Assembly (NCBI GenBank): GCA_902478875.1
Contig: CABSMZ010000019.1
Location: 1-18,316 of the forward strand
Source of the DNA: an uncultured Collinsella sp.
Lineage (GTDB): Bacteria; Actinomycetota; Coriobacteriia; Coriobacteriales; Coriobacteriaceae
Direction: 5' to 3'
Length of the DNA: 18,316 nt
Part shown: piece after piece, positions 7,303 through 14,797 of the stretch
How positions within the stretch are numbered: the stretch's first letter is position 1
Layout: the number at the start of each line of letters is the position of its first letter
The notes under the pieces: generated by a model
Seen by the model: the letters and a program-made list of their open reading frames with translations, nothing else
What the model was told of the DNA's origin: nothing
Databases searched by the model: none
Translations under genes and position numbers: made by a program

Positions 7303-8703
7303 TTACTTGCGGATCAGGCGGGCGCAGAAGTGGCCGTCGTAGGAATCTGCGTTTATGGGGACGCTCTGGAAAAGCCCACGGTCGTTTTGGCGCACGGAGA
7401 CAAGCTTCTTGGCCTGCGCGAAATCGGGAAGCTGCAGAATCTGGGCTTCGGAGAGCGGCGCCACGCTAAAGCCGACGCCCTCGGGAGAGGCTAGGAAGGC
7501 ATCCACGACCTGCGTGTTCTCTTCATCAAAAACCGAGCAGGTGGCATAGATAAGCTCACCACCGGCAACCACGCGCGCGGCTGCTTCCTTGAGCATCGTC
7601 AGCTGCAGCTTGGGCAGCTCAGTAGTAACGTCGTTCTCGGTCAGGCGCCACGGAATCTCGGGGTGACGGCGCATGGTGCCAGTGCCAGAGCACGGTGCAT
7701 CGATAAACACCGTGTCGAACAGAGCGGGCTCGCCAAGCATCGCGTCAAAGGACGTAAGCACCTCATTGAGCTCGCAGGCATCGCCCGACACCGTACGAAC
7801 ACCTGAGATACCCGCCTTATGCAGGCGCGCGAGATTCTGATCGCACTTGCGATCGTGCAGATCGAGCGCGGTATGCTGATGCTCATACCCGGCACGCTTG
7901 GCCTGGCACATCATCACATAGGTCTTGGTGCCGCGACCGGCGCCAATCTCCAGGCAACGCCCGGGACGGGTTGCTGCAGTAGCGATAAGCTGGGCGTTAA
8001 GGTCCGAGGCAACCGCGGCAGCACGCTCAAACACGCCGGACGCAACCGTAACCTGAGCATCGACCGGAGCATGGCAGCCCGGAAAGACAGGCGCAACGAG
8101 CTGCGAGATATACGGGTCGGCCTTGGTCGCAAACGCATTCTCGTGCAGAGCAAGCGGCGCAGGAGCCAGATTGCCGGCAAAGTTGAGCGCGCCCTCAGGC
8201 GTATCGAACGAGGCCATTATACGAGCGCACAGCCAGCGAGGGAGACCCATCAAACGCGAAAGACGAACCAAACGGCGCTCGGACTCATCCACGTCGGATG
8301 CCGTGGCAAAGTCCTCAACGTTGTCCGCAACCTTGTGCAGCACCGCGTTAGCCAGGCCCGCAGCAGACTTAGCACCGCTGCGCACCAGCTCAACACCCTG
8401 ACTTACGGCAACGCGGCCCGGCGTATGCAGGTAGAGCATCTCGAAGGCCGAGATGCGAAGCGCCATGCGAACGCGCGGCGCGACCTTTTTGGGCTTATCC
8501 AAAAACTGATCGAGCAACTCATCCAAAATGCCCTGCGTGGCGGCAACACCGAGCGCCAAACGAGCGGCAAAAGCGGAATCGCGCTGGTCAATGGCCTTGG
8601 CGGACGCACGGGAAGACAACACGTCGCGTGCGTACATACCGCGGCGATCGGCCTCCATCAACACATCGAGCGCAAGCTTGCGCGCGGGAGACAACTTGCT
8701 CAT
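7303..8703 (-). CDS. rsmB: RsmB, 16S rRNA (cytosine-C5) methyltransferase
   Basis: The 466-aa protein methylates C5 of a 16S rRNA cytosine (C967 in E. coli numbering) using S-adenosylmethionine. Residues ~1-140 form the NusB-like RNA-binding domain. The Rossmann methyltransferase domain has the SAM loop LEIGAGRGTKT (251-261), motif IV DAPCSGTG (335-342, C338) and motif VI YATCS (386-390, with C389 the likely attacking cysteine). The chosen ATG overlaps the fmt stop as ATGA, which implies translational coupling. A GTG 15 bp upstream would add five residues and is less likely. It follows fmt in the usual bacterial def-fmt-rsmB order. SAM for this enzyme is made by metK in this same window. Confidence 0.95.
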   Translation of the reverse strand: MSKLSPARKLALDVLMEADRRGMYARDVLSSRASAKAIDQRDSAFAARLALGVAATQGILDELLDQFLDKPKKVAPRVRMALRISAFEMLYLHTPGRVAVSQGVELVRSGAKSAAGLANAVLHKVADNVEDFATASDVDESERRLVRLSRLMGLPRWLCARIMASFDTPEGALNFAGNLAPAPLALHENAFATKADPYISQLVAPVFPGCHAPVDAQVTVASGVFERAAAVASDLNAQLIATAATRPGRCLEIGAGRGTKTYVMMCQAKRAGYEHQHTALDLHDRKCDQNLARLHKAGISGVRTVSGDACELNEVLTSFDAMLGEPALFDTVFIDAPCSGTGTMRRHPEIPWRLTENDVTTELPKLQLTMLKEAAARVVAGGELIYATCSVFDEENTQVVDAFLASPEGVGFSVAPLSEAQILQLPDFAQAKKLVSVRQNDRGLFQSVPINADSYDGHFCARLIRK

Positions 8704-9620
8704 GACAGTACACCCCACGTAAGTTCGGCACCCTGCAGGCCGGCAGCCCAGGCAGAAGCAGCCATGGCACGCTTACCATCGGGCTTAACCTCGAGTAGTT
8801 CAACCGAGCCATCGGAAAGTCCCAGGTAAACACGCTTGTTTTTAACGTCAATGGCGCCCTCGCCAAGCGACACTTCGGCCGGCGCAACATCGAGCACGCG
8901 CACGGTCTTGCCGGCAATCACGCAACGAGCGGGAGCGGTGTCGGACGAGGCGAGCACATGACGCACGCAATCGAGCGCAGCCATCTGCGGATCCAGACGC
9001 ATCTCCAGCTTGGAAATCTTGGCAGCATGAGTGACGAGCGACTCATCCTGCTCAGTCCAAACAGCCGAACCATCGGCAAGCGACGGAAGCGTATCAGCCA
9101 GCAGTTTGCCGCCAAGCTCGCCAAGCTCCATGGTCAGCGCCTCAGCATGCTTACTGGCAACCGAAGTCGAGGCCTGCGCGCAATAAGCGCCGGTATCCAC
9201 GCCATGCCCAATACGCATAATGGAAACGCCAGCAACCTCATCACCAGCAAGAATGGCGCGCTGAATAGGAGCAGCCCCACGCCAACGAGGCAGCAAGGAC
9301 GCATGAACATTCACAATACCAAGCGGCGCCATATGCAGCACGTCATCAGGCAAAATGCAGCCATAAGCAGCCACACAGAAAATATCGGCCCGGGCAGCCT
9401 GAAGCGCCTCAACAACCTCAGGCGTCATACGATTAGCCTCAACAACCGGCAACCCCAGCTCAAGCGCCTTAGCCTTAACAGGAGACGGCTCCAACTTTTT
9501 ACCACGCCCACGAACAGCATCAGGACGAGTAACAACAAGCGCAATCTCATTCCCAGCCTCAACTAGCGAACTCAACGAAGGCACAGCAAAATCAGGCGTA
9601 CCCATAAACACAATACGCAT
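8700..9620 (-). CDS. fmt: Fmt, methionyl-tRNA formyltransferase
   Basis: Fmt formylates Met on initiator tRNA with 10-formyl-tetrahydrofolate, the counterpart of the def gene upstream. The 306-aa length is normal. It starts MRIVFMGTPDFAVPSL. The catalytic triad is visible as N104 and H106 in VNVHASLLPRWRGAAPIQ and D142 in GVDTG. A C-terminal OB-like domain follows from about residue 205. AGGAGA lies 8 nt before the ATG. The first third of the gene uses many T-ending codons (for example GTT GTT ACT CGT CCT), unlike the C-ending codons of gltX or metK. The stop overlaps the rsmB start by four bases. A terminator upstream means fmt-rsmB probably has its own promoter. Confidence 0.96.
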   Translation of the reverse strand: MRIVFMGTPDFAVPSLSSLVEAGNEIALVVTRPDAVRGRGKKLEPSPVKAKALELGLPVVEANRMTPEVVEALQAARADIFCVAAYGCILPDDVLHMAPLGIVNVHASLLPRWRGAAPIQRAILAGDEVAGVSIMRIGHGVDTGAYCAQASTSVASKHAEALTMELGELGGKLLADTLPSLADGSAVWTEQDESLVTHAAKISKLEMRLDPQMAALDCVRHVLASSDTAPARCVIAGKTVRVLDVAPAEVSLGEGAIDVKNKRVYLGLSDGSVELLEVKPDGKRAMAASAWAAGLQGAELTWGVLS

Positions 9621-9730
9621 AAAGATCGTCTCCTCTCAACCAAAGCCGAGACGGCTACAAAGAGCAGCGGAAAGCCAAGTACCCAGCTCATCCGCAATAA
9701 CAATTCAACAAGAACAAATATACCCAAAAC
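9621..9730 (-). promoter_or_regulatory. fmt leader and promoter region
   Basis: This stretch lies between the terminator at 9731-9760 and the fmt ATG. It is AT-richer than its surroundings and must contain the fmt-rsmB promoter if the upstream terminator is efficient. The only clear signal is the ribosome binding site GAGAGGAGA (9629-9637, - strand). A TATATT lies at about 9717-9722 on the - strand, but I cannot pair it with a convincing -35 at normal spacing. Confidence 0.4.
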
Positions 9731-9760
9731 CAAAGAAAGAGCCGCAATAAAAGCAGCTCT
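9731..9760 (-). terminator. Intrinsic terminator downstream of def
   Basis: Read on the - strand, AGAGCTGC pairs with GCGGCTCT (eight pairs, one of them G-U; + coordinates 9753-9760 and 9738-9745) around a TTTTATT loop, and TTCTTTGG follows. It lies about 190 nt after the def stop and before fmt, so it should close the priA-def transcript. Confidence 0.72.
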
Positions 9761-9837
9761 CTCTCAACAAAGACTATCAGCGAAGACGCCCTTCCCTGGC
9801 CCAACGGCACCCGGGCGAAACGAGCCAGAACAACGCA

Positions 9838-9939
9838 GTCCCCGGTGCTGAGCGCCCACATATCGTCCCGCGCGCAGTTTCGCAGCAAAGCGAGAATGTT
9901 TGAGCACGGGACGATATGTGGGCGCTCAGCACCGGGGAC
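9838..9939. repeat. Long perfect inverted repeat B between def and fmt
   Basis: Two 33-nt arms (9838-9870 and 9907-9939) are exact reverse complements, beginning GTCCCCGGTGCTGAGC. They are separated by 36 nt that contain a small TCGC/GCGA hairpin. The right arm ends 8 bp from the def stop codon. No T-run follows on either strand, and a separate terminator exists further on. The element therefore looks inserted between def and its terminator. A perfect 33-bp palindrome implies recent origin or strong selection. No transposase is present nearby. Confidence 0.85.
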
Positions 9940-9947
9940 GGTGGGAC

Positions 9948-10484
9948 CTACTCCGTCTCGCCCGGTCGAGCGCCGCGGGCCAGGGCGTCCTGGTATTCCT
10001 TTACTGCCTTGATCCTCTGCATGGGCTTCAGTCGCTCGAACATGGTATTGCCGTGCAGGTGATCAATCTCATGCTGCAGGCACACGCAGAACAGGTCACC
10101 CGAGGCCTCGTAGCGAATCAGGTTGGCATCCAGATCGTACGCCTCGACGACGACATGGTCGGGACGCTCGATCTCGCAGCTAATGCCTGGGATAGACAGG
10201 CAGCCCTCGCTAAAGGGCACCAGATGGTCGCTCTGCTCAACAATGACGGGATTGATGAGCACGTACGGGTCGTAGTCGTTCTTGTCGCTGTAATCGCAGT
10301 CGATGGTGACGAGCTGAATAAGCTCGCCGATCTGCGGAGCAGCCAGGCCGCAGCCACCGTTCTCGAACATTATCTTCTTCATCTTCTCGGCAAGCGCCTC
10401 GATCGCCGGGGTAATCTCCTCGATGACGGCGCACTCCTGGCGCAGACGAGGGTCGGGCGACAGAACGATTCCGTTGGCTTCCAT
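9948..10484 (-). CDS. def: Def, peptide deformylase
   Basis: Def removes the formyl group from the N-terminal Met of nascent proteins at the ribosome exit, using a bound metal ion (usually Fe2+). All three family motifs are present: GCGLAAPQ (44-51), EGCLS (93-97, metal ligand C95) and QHEIDHLHG (137-145, ligands H138 and H142, catalytic E139). The length of 178 aa is normal. ATG 10484 (MEANGIVLS) is preferred over ATG 10490 because GAAAGG (10491-10496 on the - strand) would touch the first ATG but sits 6 nt from the second. It follows priA by 18 bp, in the same transcript. Confidence 0.95.
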   Translation of the reverse strand: MEANGIVLSPDPRLRQECAVIEEITPAIEALAEKMKKIMFENGGCGLAAPQIGELIQLVTIDCDYSDKNDYDPYVLINPVIVEQSDHLVPFSEGCLSIPGISCEIERPDHVVVEAYDLDANLIRYEASGDLFCVCLQHEIDHLHGNTMFERLKPMQRIKAVKEYQDALARGARPGETE

Positions 10485-10502
10485 GGCCATCCTTTCGGGT
10501 TG

Positions 10503-12956
10503 TTACATCAAATCATAGGCGTCGACGTCAACGCTCACGCTCACGCCGCGCACAGAGCCCACCTCTTTGAGGCAGGTGTCGATATCATCAGAGACATGGT
10601 ACCCCACGGGCGACTTCACAAGCAGATGGAAGCGGTAACGGTCCTTGGCTCTCTCGATTACACACGAAGCCGGACCAAGCACCTGGGGCACGGCGCTCCC
10701 CGCCCGCAAAAAGTCGGGCGCGGCGGCATGCCAGAGACGCTTGAGGAGCTTCGCGATGCGACCGATGTAGTCCCGCGCAACGTCCGCATTCGCCGACCAC
10801 ACCAAGATGTTGACCAGGCGAACAAACGGCGGGTACAGCGCGTCGCGGCGCTGGTCCAGGTCGTAGTCGGTAAAGATCGAACGGTCATGTTCAGCGACGG
10901 CGCGAATGACCGGATCCTCGGGCAGGTAGGTCTGGATGATAACCTCGCCGGGGCGATCGCCGCGGCCGGCGCGGCCCGCAACCTGCTCCAGCAGATCGTA
11001 GGCGCGCTCCCCTGCGCGAAAGTCGGGCAGCTTGAGGGCGAAGTCGGCATTGACCACGCCCACAAGCGTGACCTCGGGAAAGTCGAGGCCTTTTGCGATC
11101 ATTTGGGTGCCCAGCAACACGGCGCAATCGGCGGCATCGAACTGCTCAAGCAGCTTTTTGTGCGCGTCCTTTCCGCGCGTGGAATCGGCATCCATGCGAA
11201 TAATGGCGACATCCTCGGGAAGCATCTGGTGCAGTGCGTCCTCGATCTGCTGCGTACCCAGGCCCATTTTTGCCAGGTAGCGACTGCCACATTTGGGGCA
11301 ACGGCTTGTGGGCGCCGGATAGGGCTGCACGCGCCAAGACGAACCGCATGTGTGACACTGCAGAGTGTGTGTGCGCTCGTGATACGTAAGCGCGGTGGAG
11401 CAGTGGTTGCAAGTGGGGACGCAGCCGCACTCGCGGCACATAAGGAACGGCGCAAAGCCACGGCGGTTATGCAGCAGCACGGCCTTCTCGCGGCGCTCGA
11501 CCACACGCTCCAGCCCTTCCATCAGCGGTTTTGAGAACATAGAGCGGCTGCCGTGCGAGAACTCACGGCGCAGGTCGGCAATGCGGACTGTCGGCAGCAC
11601 GGCGTGTCCCGGGCGCTCGGGCATCTCGACGCGCGTCCAGGTGGCACCGTTATACGTGCCACGGCGGCAGCGGTCGAGGGCCTCAGCAGAAGGCGTGGCC
11701 GAGCCCAGCACGAGCGGGCAGCGATAGCGACGCGCCATCTCGGCCGCCACCTCGCGCGCGTGGTAGCGCGGACTGGAGCCCTGCTTGTAGCTGGTCTCGT
11801 GCTCCTCGTCGATGATGATGAGGCCCAAGTCGCTGAGCGGGCAAAAGAGCGCCGAGCGGGCGCCGACGACCACGCGGGCCGCACCGCTGGCAACCATATC
11901 CCACTGGTCCAGGCGCTCGCCAGCAGAAAGACGCGAATGGAACACGGCTACCGTCTCGCCAAAGCGCGAGCGGAAGCGGCCGACGGTTTGGGCCGTCAGT
12001 GAGATCTCGGGCACGAGCACGCAGGCCGAACGGCCGGCCGCCAGCACGCGCTCGATGGCGGAGAGGTACACCTCGGTTTTGCCGGAGCCGGTGACGCCGT
12101 CAACCAACACCACGTCGCCATGAGCGTCCAGACGGGCGCGCTCAATCTGCGCGAGTGCCTGTTGCTGGCCGTTGGTAAGTGCGACCGGCGCCTTACCACT
12201 TGCCGAGGACAGCGTGGTCTGCTCGCTGCAGCCACGCCAAGCACGGCGCTCCTCTACCACCACGACGCCGCGCTTTTCGAGCGCCTTGATGGTCGCCGAC
12301 ATGCTGTTATAGAGAAGGTTGAGGTCGCGCGTCGTGACCGGTCCGCACTGGAGCGCCTCGATGAGCTGACGCTGGCGAACGGCGGTCTTGGGCGGCGTAT
12401 AGTCAAATCCCTCGGGCGTGAGCATGACCCAGCGGTTTTTGATAGGCTTGACGGCGGGACGTTCAACCGTCCACACGCCATCGTCGCCCTTGACCACACG
12501 CGGGCTTCCATCCGGTGGCAAGAACAGGCGCAGGCACTCGGAAAGTGTCGCGACATACTCGCGGCTCATCCAGCACGCGATACGGGCAGCCTCGGCGGTA
12601 AAGAGCGGTTTGCTGAGGATGGCTTCGACGGGCTTAATGCGCGAAGGGTCGAGGGCGTTGTTGCCCTGTAGGTCGCCCAGCTCAGGCGCAATGTCGACGA
12701 TATAGCCCGCGGCCGCACGGTTGCCAAAATGGACCAGGACCGTGGATCCGATCTGCGCGTCGCTAGCAAGGGGTTGAGGAATGCCATAGGCAAACGGCTC
12801 GGACAGCGCACGCGTCGGGATGTCTAGAACCACGCTCGCATAGGCGGCGATGGGCTCAGGTGCAGGCTTAGGCTGAGCCGAGGCAGCGGCAGACACTGGC
12901 TTCACCGGAACCTCCTCCGGTTCCGGCGAACCAAACAGCGAAAGTTGCTCAGCCAC
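10503..12956 (-). CDS. priA: PriA, primosomal replication-restart helicase, with N-terminal clamp-binding motif
   Basis: PriA is a 3'-5' superfamily 2 DNA helicase that reloads the replisome at stalled forks. The 817-aa protein has the 3'-DNA-binding domain (~40-140), a winged helix, then Walker A GVTGSGKTEVY (287-297), DEEH (383-386) and motif VI QVAGRAGRGDRPG (658-670). Its zinc-binding insert has Cys pairs at 507/510, 516/519, 534/537 and 553/556. Residues 1-38 are an extension beginning MAEQLSLFGSPEPEE, followed by a Pro/Ala/Glu-rich linker. QLSLF (4-8) fits the consensus for binding the DNA polymerase sliding clamp DnaN. The start is a GTG. def follows 18 bp downstream and gltX lies upstream on the same strand. 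Confidence 0.96.
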   Translation of the reverse strand: MAEQLSLFGSPEPEEVPVKPVSAAASAQPKPAPEPIAAYASVVLDIPTRALSEPFAYGIPQPLASDAQIGSTVLVHFGNRAAAGYIVDIAPELGDLQGNNALDPSRIKPVEAILSKPLFTAEAARIACWMSREYVATLSECLRLFLPPDGSPRVVKGDDGVWTVERPAVKPIKNRWVMLTPEGFDYTPPKTAVRQRQLIEALQCGPVTTRDLNLLYNSMSATIKALEKRGVVVVEERRAWRGCSEQTTLSSASGKAPVALTNGQQQALAQIERARLDAHGDVVLVDGVTGSGKTEVYLSAIERVLAAGRSACVLVPEISLTAQTVGRFRSRFGETVAVFHSRLSAGERLDQWDMVASGAARVVVGARSALFCPLSDLGLIIIDEEHETSYKQGSSPRYHAREVAAEMARRYRCPLVLGSATPSAEALDRCRRGTYNGATWTRVEMPERPGHAVLPTVRIADLRREFSHGSRSMFSKPLMEGLERVVERREKAVLLHNRRGFAPFLMCRECGCVPTCNHCSTALTYHERTHTLQCHTCGSSWRVQPYPAPTSRCPKCGSRYLAKMGLGTQQIEDALHQMLPEDVAIIRMDADSTRGKDAHKKLLEQFDAADCAVLLGTQMIAKGLDFPEVTLVGVVNADFALKLPDFRAGERAYDLLEQVAGRAGRGDRPGEVIIQTYLPEDPVIRAVAEHDRSIFTDYDLDQRRDALYPPFVRLVNILVWSANADVARDYIGRIAKLLKRLWHAAAPDFLRAGSAVPQVLGPASCVIERAKDRYRFHLLVKSPVGYHVSDDIDTCLKEVGSVRGVSVSVDVDAYDLM

Positions 12957-12964
12957 GGCTCCAG

Positions 12965-12972
12965 CACCTCCT
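12965..12972 (-). promoter_or_regulatory. Strong ribosome binding site that fixes the priA GTG start
   Basis: On the - strand, AGGAGGTG lies 8 nt before the GTG at 12956. It is nearly full complementarity to the 16S anti-Shine-Dalgarno sequence. This decides the start codon and places the QLSLF motif at residues 4-8 of the real protein. Confidence 0.88.
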
Positions 12973-12986
12973 ATCCCATACGTCTA

Positions 12987-13021
12987 CAGAAACAAGAGCC
13001 CCGCTCGGGTGAACGGGGCTC
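12987..13021 (-). terminator. Intrinsic terminator between gltX and priA
   Basis: On the - strand, GAGCCCCG (13021-13014) pairs with CGGGGCTC (13003-12996) across a 10-nt loop and is followed by TTGTTTCTG. It begins 23 nt after the gltX stop and ends 14 nt before the priA ribosome binding site. That leaves no room for a priA promoter downstream of it. Confidence 0.82.
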
Positions 13022-13044
13022 GGATACATACGTTTGCGCAGCGA

Positions 13045-14520
13045 TTACAGCGCCATCGTGCGGGCGCGGTCGATGCGCGCCAGGCAGTCGTCGCGGCCGA
13101 TGAGCGCCATGGTCTCGCCCAGCGGAGGACTCACCATGTTGCCGCAGACGGCGACGCGCACGGCCTGGAACACCACGCGCTTCTTGAGGTCCATCTGCTC
13201 GGGCAGCGGCTCAAGCGCGGCGTCGATGTTGGCAGCCGTCCACTCGTTCACACCCTCGAGCGCGGCCTTGGAGGCATCCAGAATGACACCCATGCCCTCC
13301 TTGGCCAGGCCCTTGTTGACGGATTTCTCGTCATACTCGAGCGTCTCGGCCGTGGCAAAGATGGGAGCGGCGACGGTCACGGCGTCGGCCGGCATCTTGG
13401 TGCGCGGCTTGACGATGGCGGCAAGCGCATCGATCCAATCCTCGCCGTACTCGACATTACCCTCGATGAGACCCGCCTCGTGCAGCTCGGGGACCATGAT
13501 CTCGTCGGCAAACTGAGCATCGGACATGCCGTTGATGTACTCGGCATTGACCCAATCGAGCTTCTTGGGGTCGAAGGTCGCCGGGTTCTTAGAGATGCGG
13601 TCGAGCGAGAACTTGCTGGCCAGGACATCGCGCGGGATGATCGTGGTCTCACCGTCGAGCGACCAGCCGAGCAGCGCCAGGTAGTTGACGAAGGCGTCGG
13701 ACAGGTAGCCGGCGTCGCGGTACTCCTCCACCGAGGTGGCGCCGTGGCGCTTGGAGAGCTTCTTGCCGTCGGCACCCAAGATCATGGAGATGTGGGCGAA
13801 CGTAGGCACGGGCGCGCCGAGGGCCTCGTAGACCATGACCTGACGCGGGGTGTTGGACAGGTGGTCGTCGCCGCGGATGACGTGGGTGATCTTCATCATG
13901 GCGTCGTCGACGACGGTCGCGAAGTTGTACGTGGGCGTGCCATCGGAGCGGAAGATGACAAAGTCGTCGAGCTCCTTGGCGTCGAAGGTCACCTCGCCGT
14001 GGACGGCGTCGTGGATGACGACGTCGCCGCGGTCCTCGGGCACCTTAATACGCAGGACGTAGGACTCGCCGGCCTCGATGCGGCGGCGGGCCTCCTCGGG
14101 ATCAAGATCGCGGCAACGGCGCTGATAGCCCTGGAAGGGGTCCTTGCGCTCCTGCGCGGCCTTGCGGTCGGCGTCGAGCTGCTCCTTGGTGCAGAAGCAG
14201 GGATAGGCCTTGCCCTCGTCCCAAAGCTTCTGGGCGGCCTGCTTGTACAGGTCCAGGCGCTCGGTCTGGGCGTAGGGGCCAAAGTCGCCGCCCACCTCGG
14301 GACCCTCGTCCCAGTCCAGGCCCAGCCAACGCATGGCGCGCAGGATAATCTGCGTGTTCTCGTCGGTGGAGCGGGTGGGGTCGGTGTCGTCGATGCGCAG
14401 GATGAACGTGCCGCCGTTTGCGCGGGCGAAAGCCCAGTTATAGATAGCGGTGCGGGCGCCGCCGATGTGCAGCTTGCCCGTCGGTGAGGGTGCAAAGCGG
14501 ACACGAACGTCTGATGCCAT
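13045..14520 (-). CDS. gltX: GltX, glutamyl-tRNA synthetase
   Basis: This class I aminoacyl-tRNA synthetase charges tRNA-Glu. The 491-aa protein begins MASDVRVRFAPSPTG with the HIGH-type signature HIGG (18-21) and has the KMSKS-type motif KLSKR (254-258). TYNFATVVDD and HVIRGDDHLSNTPRQ are typical of GluRS. A possible zinc site is CFC (108-110) with C136. Whether it also charges tRNA-Gln cannot be told from here. An upstream in-frame codon would add 13 residues, but ATG 14520 has AGGAG at 6 nt and matches the family N-terminus. It is divergent from metK and upstream of priA. Confidence 0.96.
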   Translation of the reverse strand: MASDVRVRFAPSPTGKLHIGGARTAIYNWAFARANGGTFILRIDDTDPTRSTDENTQIILRAMRWLGLDWDEGPEVGGDFGPYAQTERLDLYKQAAQKLWDEGKAYPCFCTKEQLDADRKAAQERKDPFQGYQRRCRDLDPEEARRRIEAGESYVLRIKVPEDRGDVVIHDAVHGEVTFDAKELDDFVIFRSDGTPTYNFATVVDDAMMKITHVIRGDDHLSNTPRQVMVYEALGAPVPTFAHISMILGADGKKLSKRHGATSVEEYRDAGYLSDAFVNYLALLGWSLDGETTIIPRDVLASKFSLDRISKNPATFDPKKLDWVNAEYINGMSDAQFADEIMVPELHEAGLIEGNVEYGEDWIDALAAIVKPRTKMPADAVTVAAPIFATAETLEYDEKSVNKGLAKEGMGVILDASKAALEGVNEWTAANIDAALEPLPEQMDLKKRVVFQAVRVAVCGNMVSPPLGETMALIGRDDCLARIDRARTMAL

Positions 14521-14560
14521 GGAAATCTCCTCGATTGCAGGATGGATGTCTAACCGCATC

Positions 14561-14566
14561 AGTATA
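14561..14566 (-). promoter_or_regulatory. Candidate -10 box of gltX
   Basis: TATACT on the - strand lies about 40 nt before the gltX ATG. The place for a -35 (about 14584-14589) is occupied by the outer arm of inverted repeat C and matches the consensus poorly. Confidence 0.4.
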
Positions 14567-14582
14567 AAGCATCAAAGCAACC

Positions 14583-14697
14583 TCCGCACAAAGGGCACCG
14601 ACCCAATCATTGGGGACAGACTTAAATGACCAGTCGTTGGAGACGTTCTTAGTTTAAGGCTGGTCATTTAAGTCTGTCCCCAATGAGTAGGTGCGGA
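14583..14697. repeat. Long inverted repeat C between gltX and metK (REP-like)
   Basis: A perfect 27-bp stem is formed by 14607-14633 and 14660-14686 (core TGGGGACAGACTTAAATGAC), with a 26-nt loop that has its own CTTA/TAAG mini-hairpin. An outer 7-bp stem, TCCGCAC (14583-14589) with GTGCGGA (14691-14697), encloses it. Palindromes with a GGGGACAGACTT-like core recur as REP-type elements moved by single-stranded-DNA (Y1, RAYT) transposases in other bacteria. That link is from memory and inference only. No transposase is present here. Confidence 0.82.
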
Positions 14698-14724
14698 AAG
14701 GGTGTGAATGTTTGATTTACGCGC

Positions 14725-14730
14725 TATGAT
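14725..14730 (+). promoter_or_regulatory. Candidate -10 box of metK
   Basis: TATGAT matches the -10 consensus at five of six positions and would start transcription near 14737, about 60 nt before the metK ATG. No convincing -35 is seen 16-18 bp upstream, so confidence is low. Confidence 0.35.
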
Positions 14731-14748
14731 GTGCCTTTGCATAGAGAG

Positions 14749-14785
14749 CCCGGCGGAATGGTAACGGTCGCCGGGACACGTTTTT
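14749..14785 (+). promoter_or_regulatory. metK leader hairpin with T-run
   Basis: CCCGGCG (14749-14755) pairs perfectly with CGCCGGG (14769-14775) around a 13-nt loop. TTTTT follows at 14781-14785, directly before the ribosome binding site GAAAGGA (14786-14792). CCTTT at 14734-14738 could pair with AAAGG of that site. The layout would suit attenuation or translational control of the SAM synthetase gene. I do not recognise a known SAM riboswitch core. Confidence 0.4.
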
Positions 14786-14797
14786 GAAAGGACTATC

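Noticed and set aside
9688..9888. 66-aa - strand frame with a hydrophobic end between def and fmt
   Set aside because: It begins inside palindrome B, runs through the terminator at 9731-9760 and has no ribosome binding site. The hydrophobic end comes from the T-rich leader.
9838..9939. Palindrome B as an ordinary intrinsic terminator
   Set aside because: The stem is 33 bp with a 36-nt loop and no U-tract on either strand, and a normal terminator lies further downstream of def.
9900..11534. 544-aa + strand open frame opposite def and priA
   Set aside because: It is antisense to two genes with complete catalytic motifs, has no recognisable domain, and spans the palindrome and both genes. It is a high-GC shadow frame.
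13009..14487. 492-aa + strand frame opposite gltX
   Set aside because: It is low complexity (Gly/Val/His/Leu-rich) and antisense to a clear GluRS.
14698..14797. SAM-I (S-box) riboswitch before metK
   Set aside because: The leader is too short, and the conserved AAGAGAGGTGGAGGGA-type core is absent.
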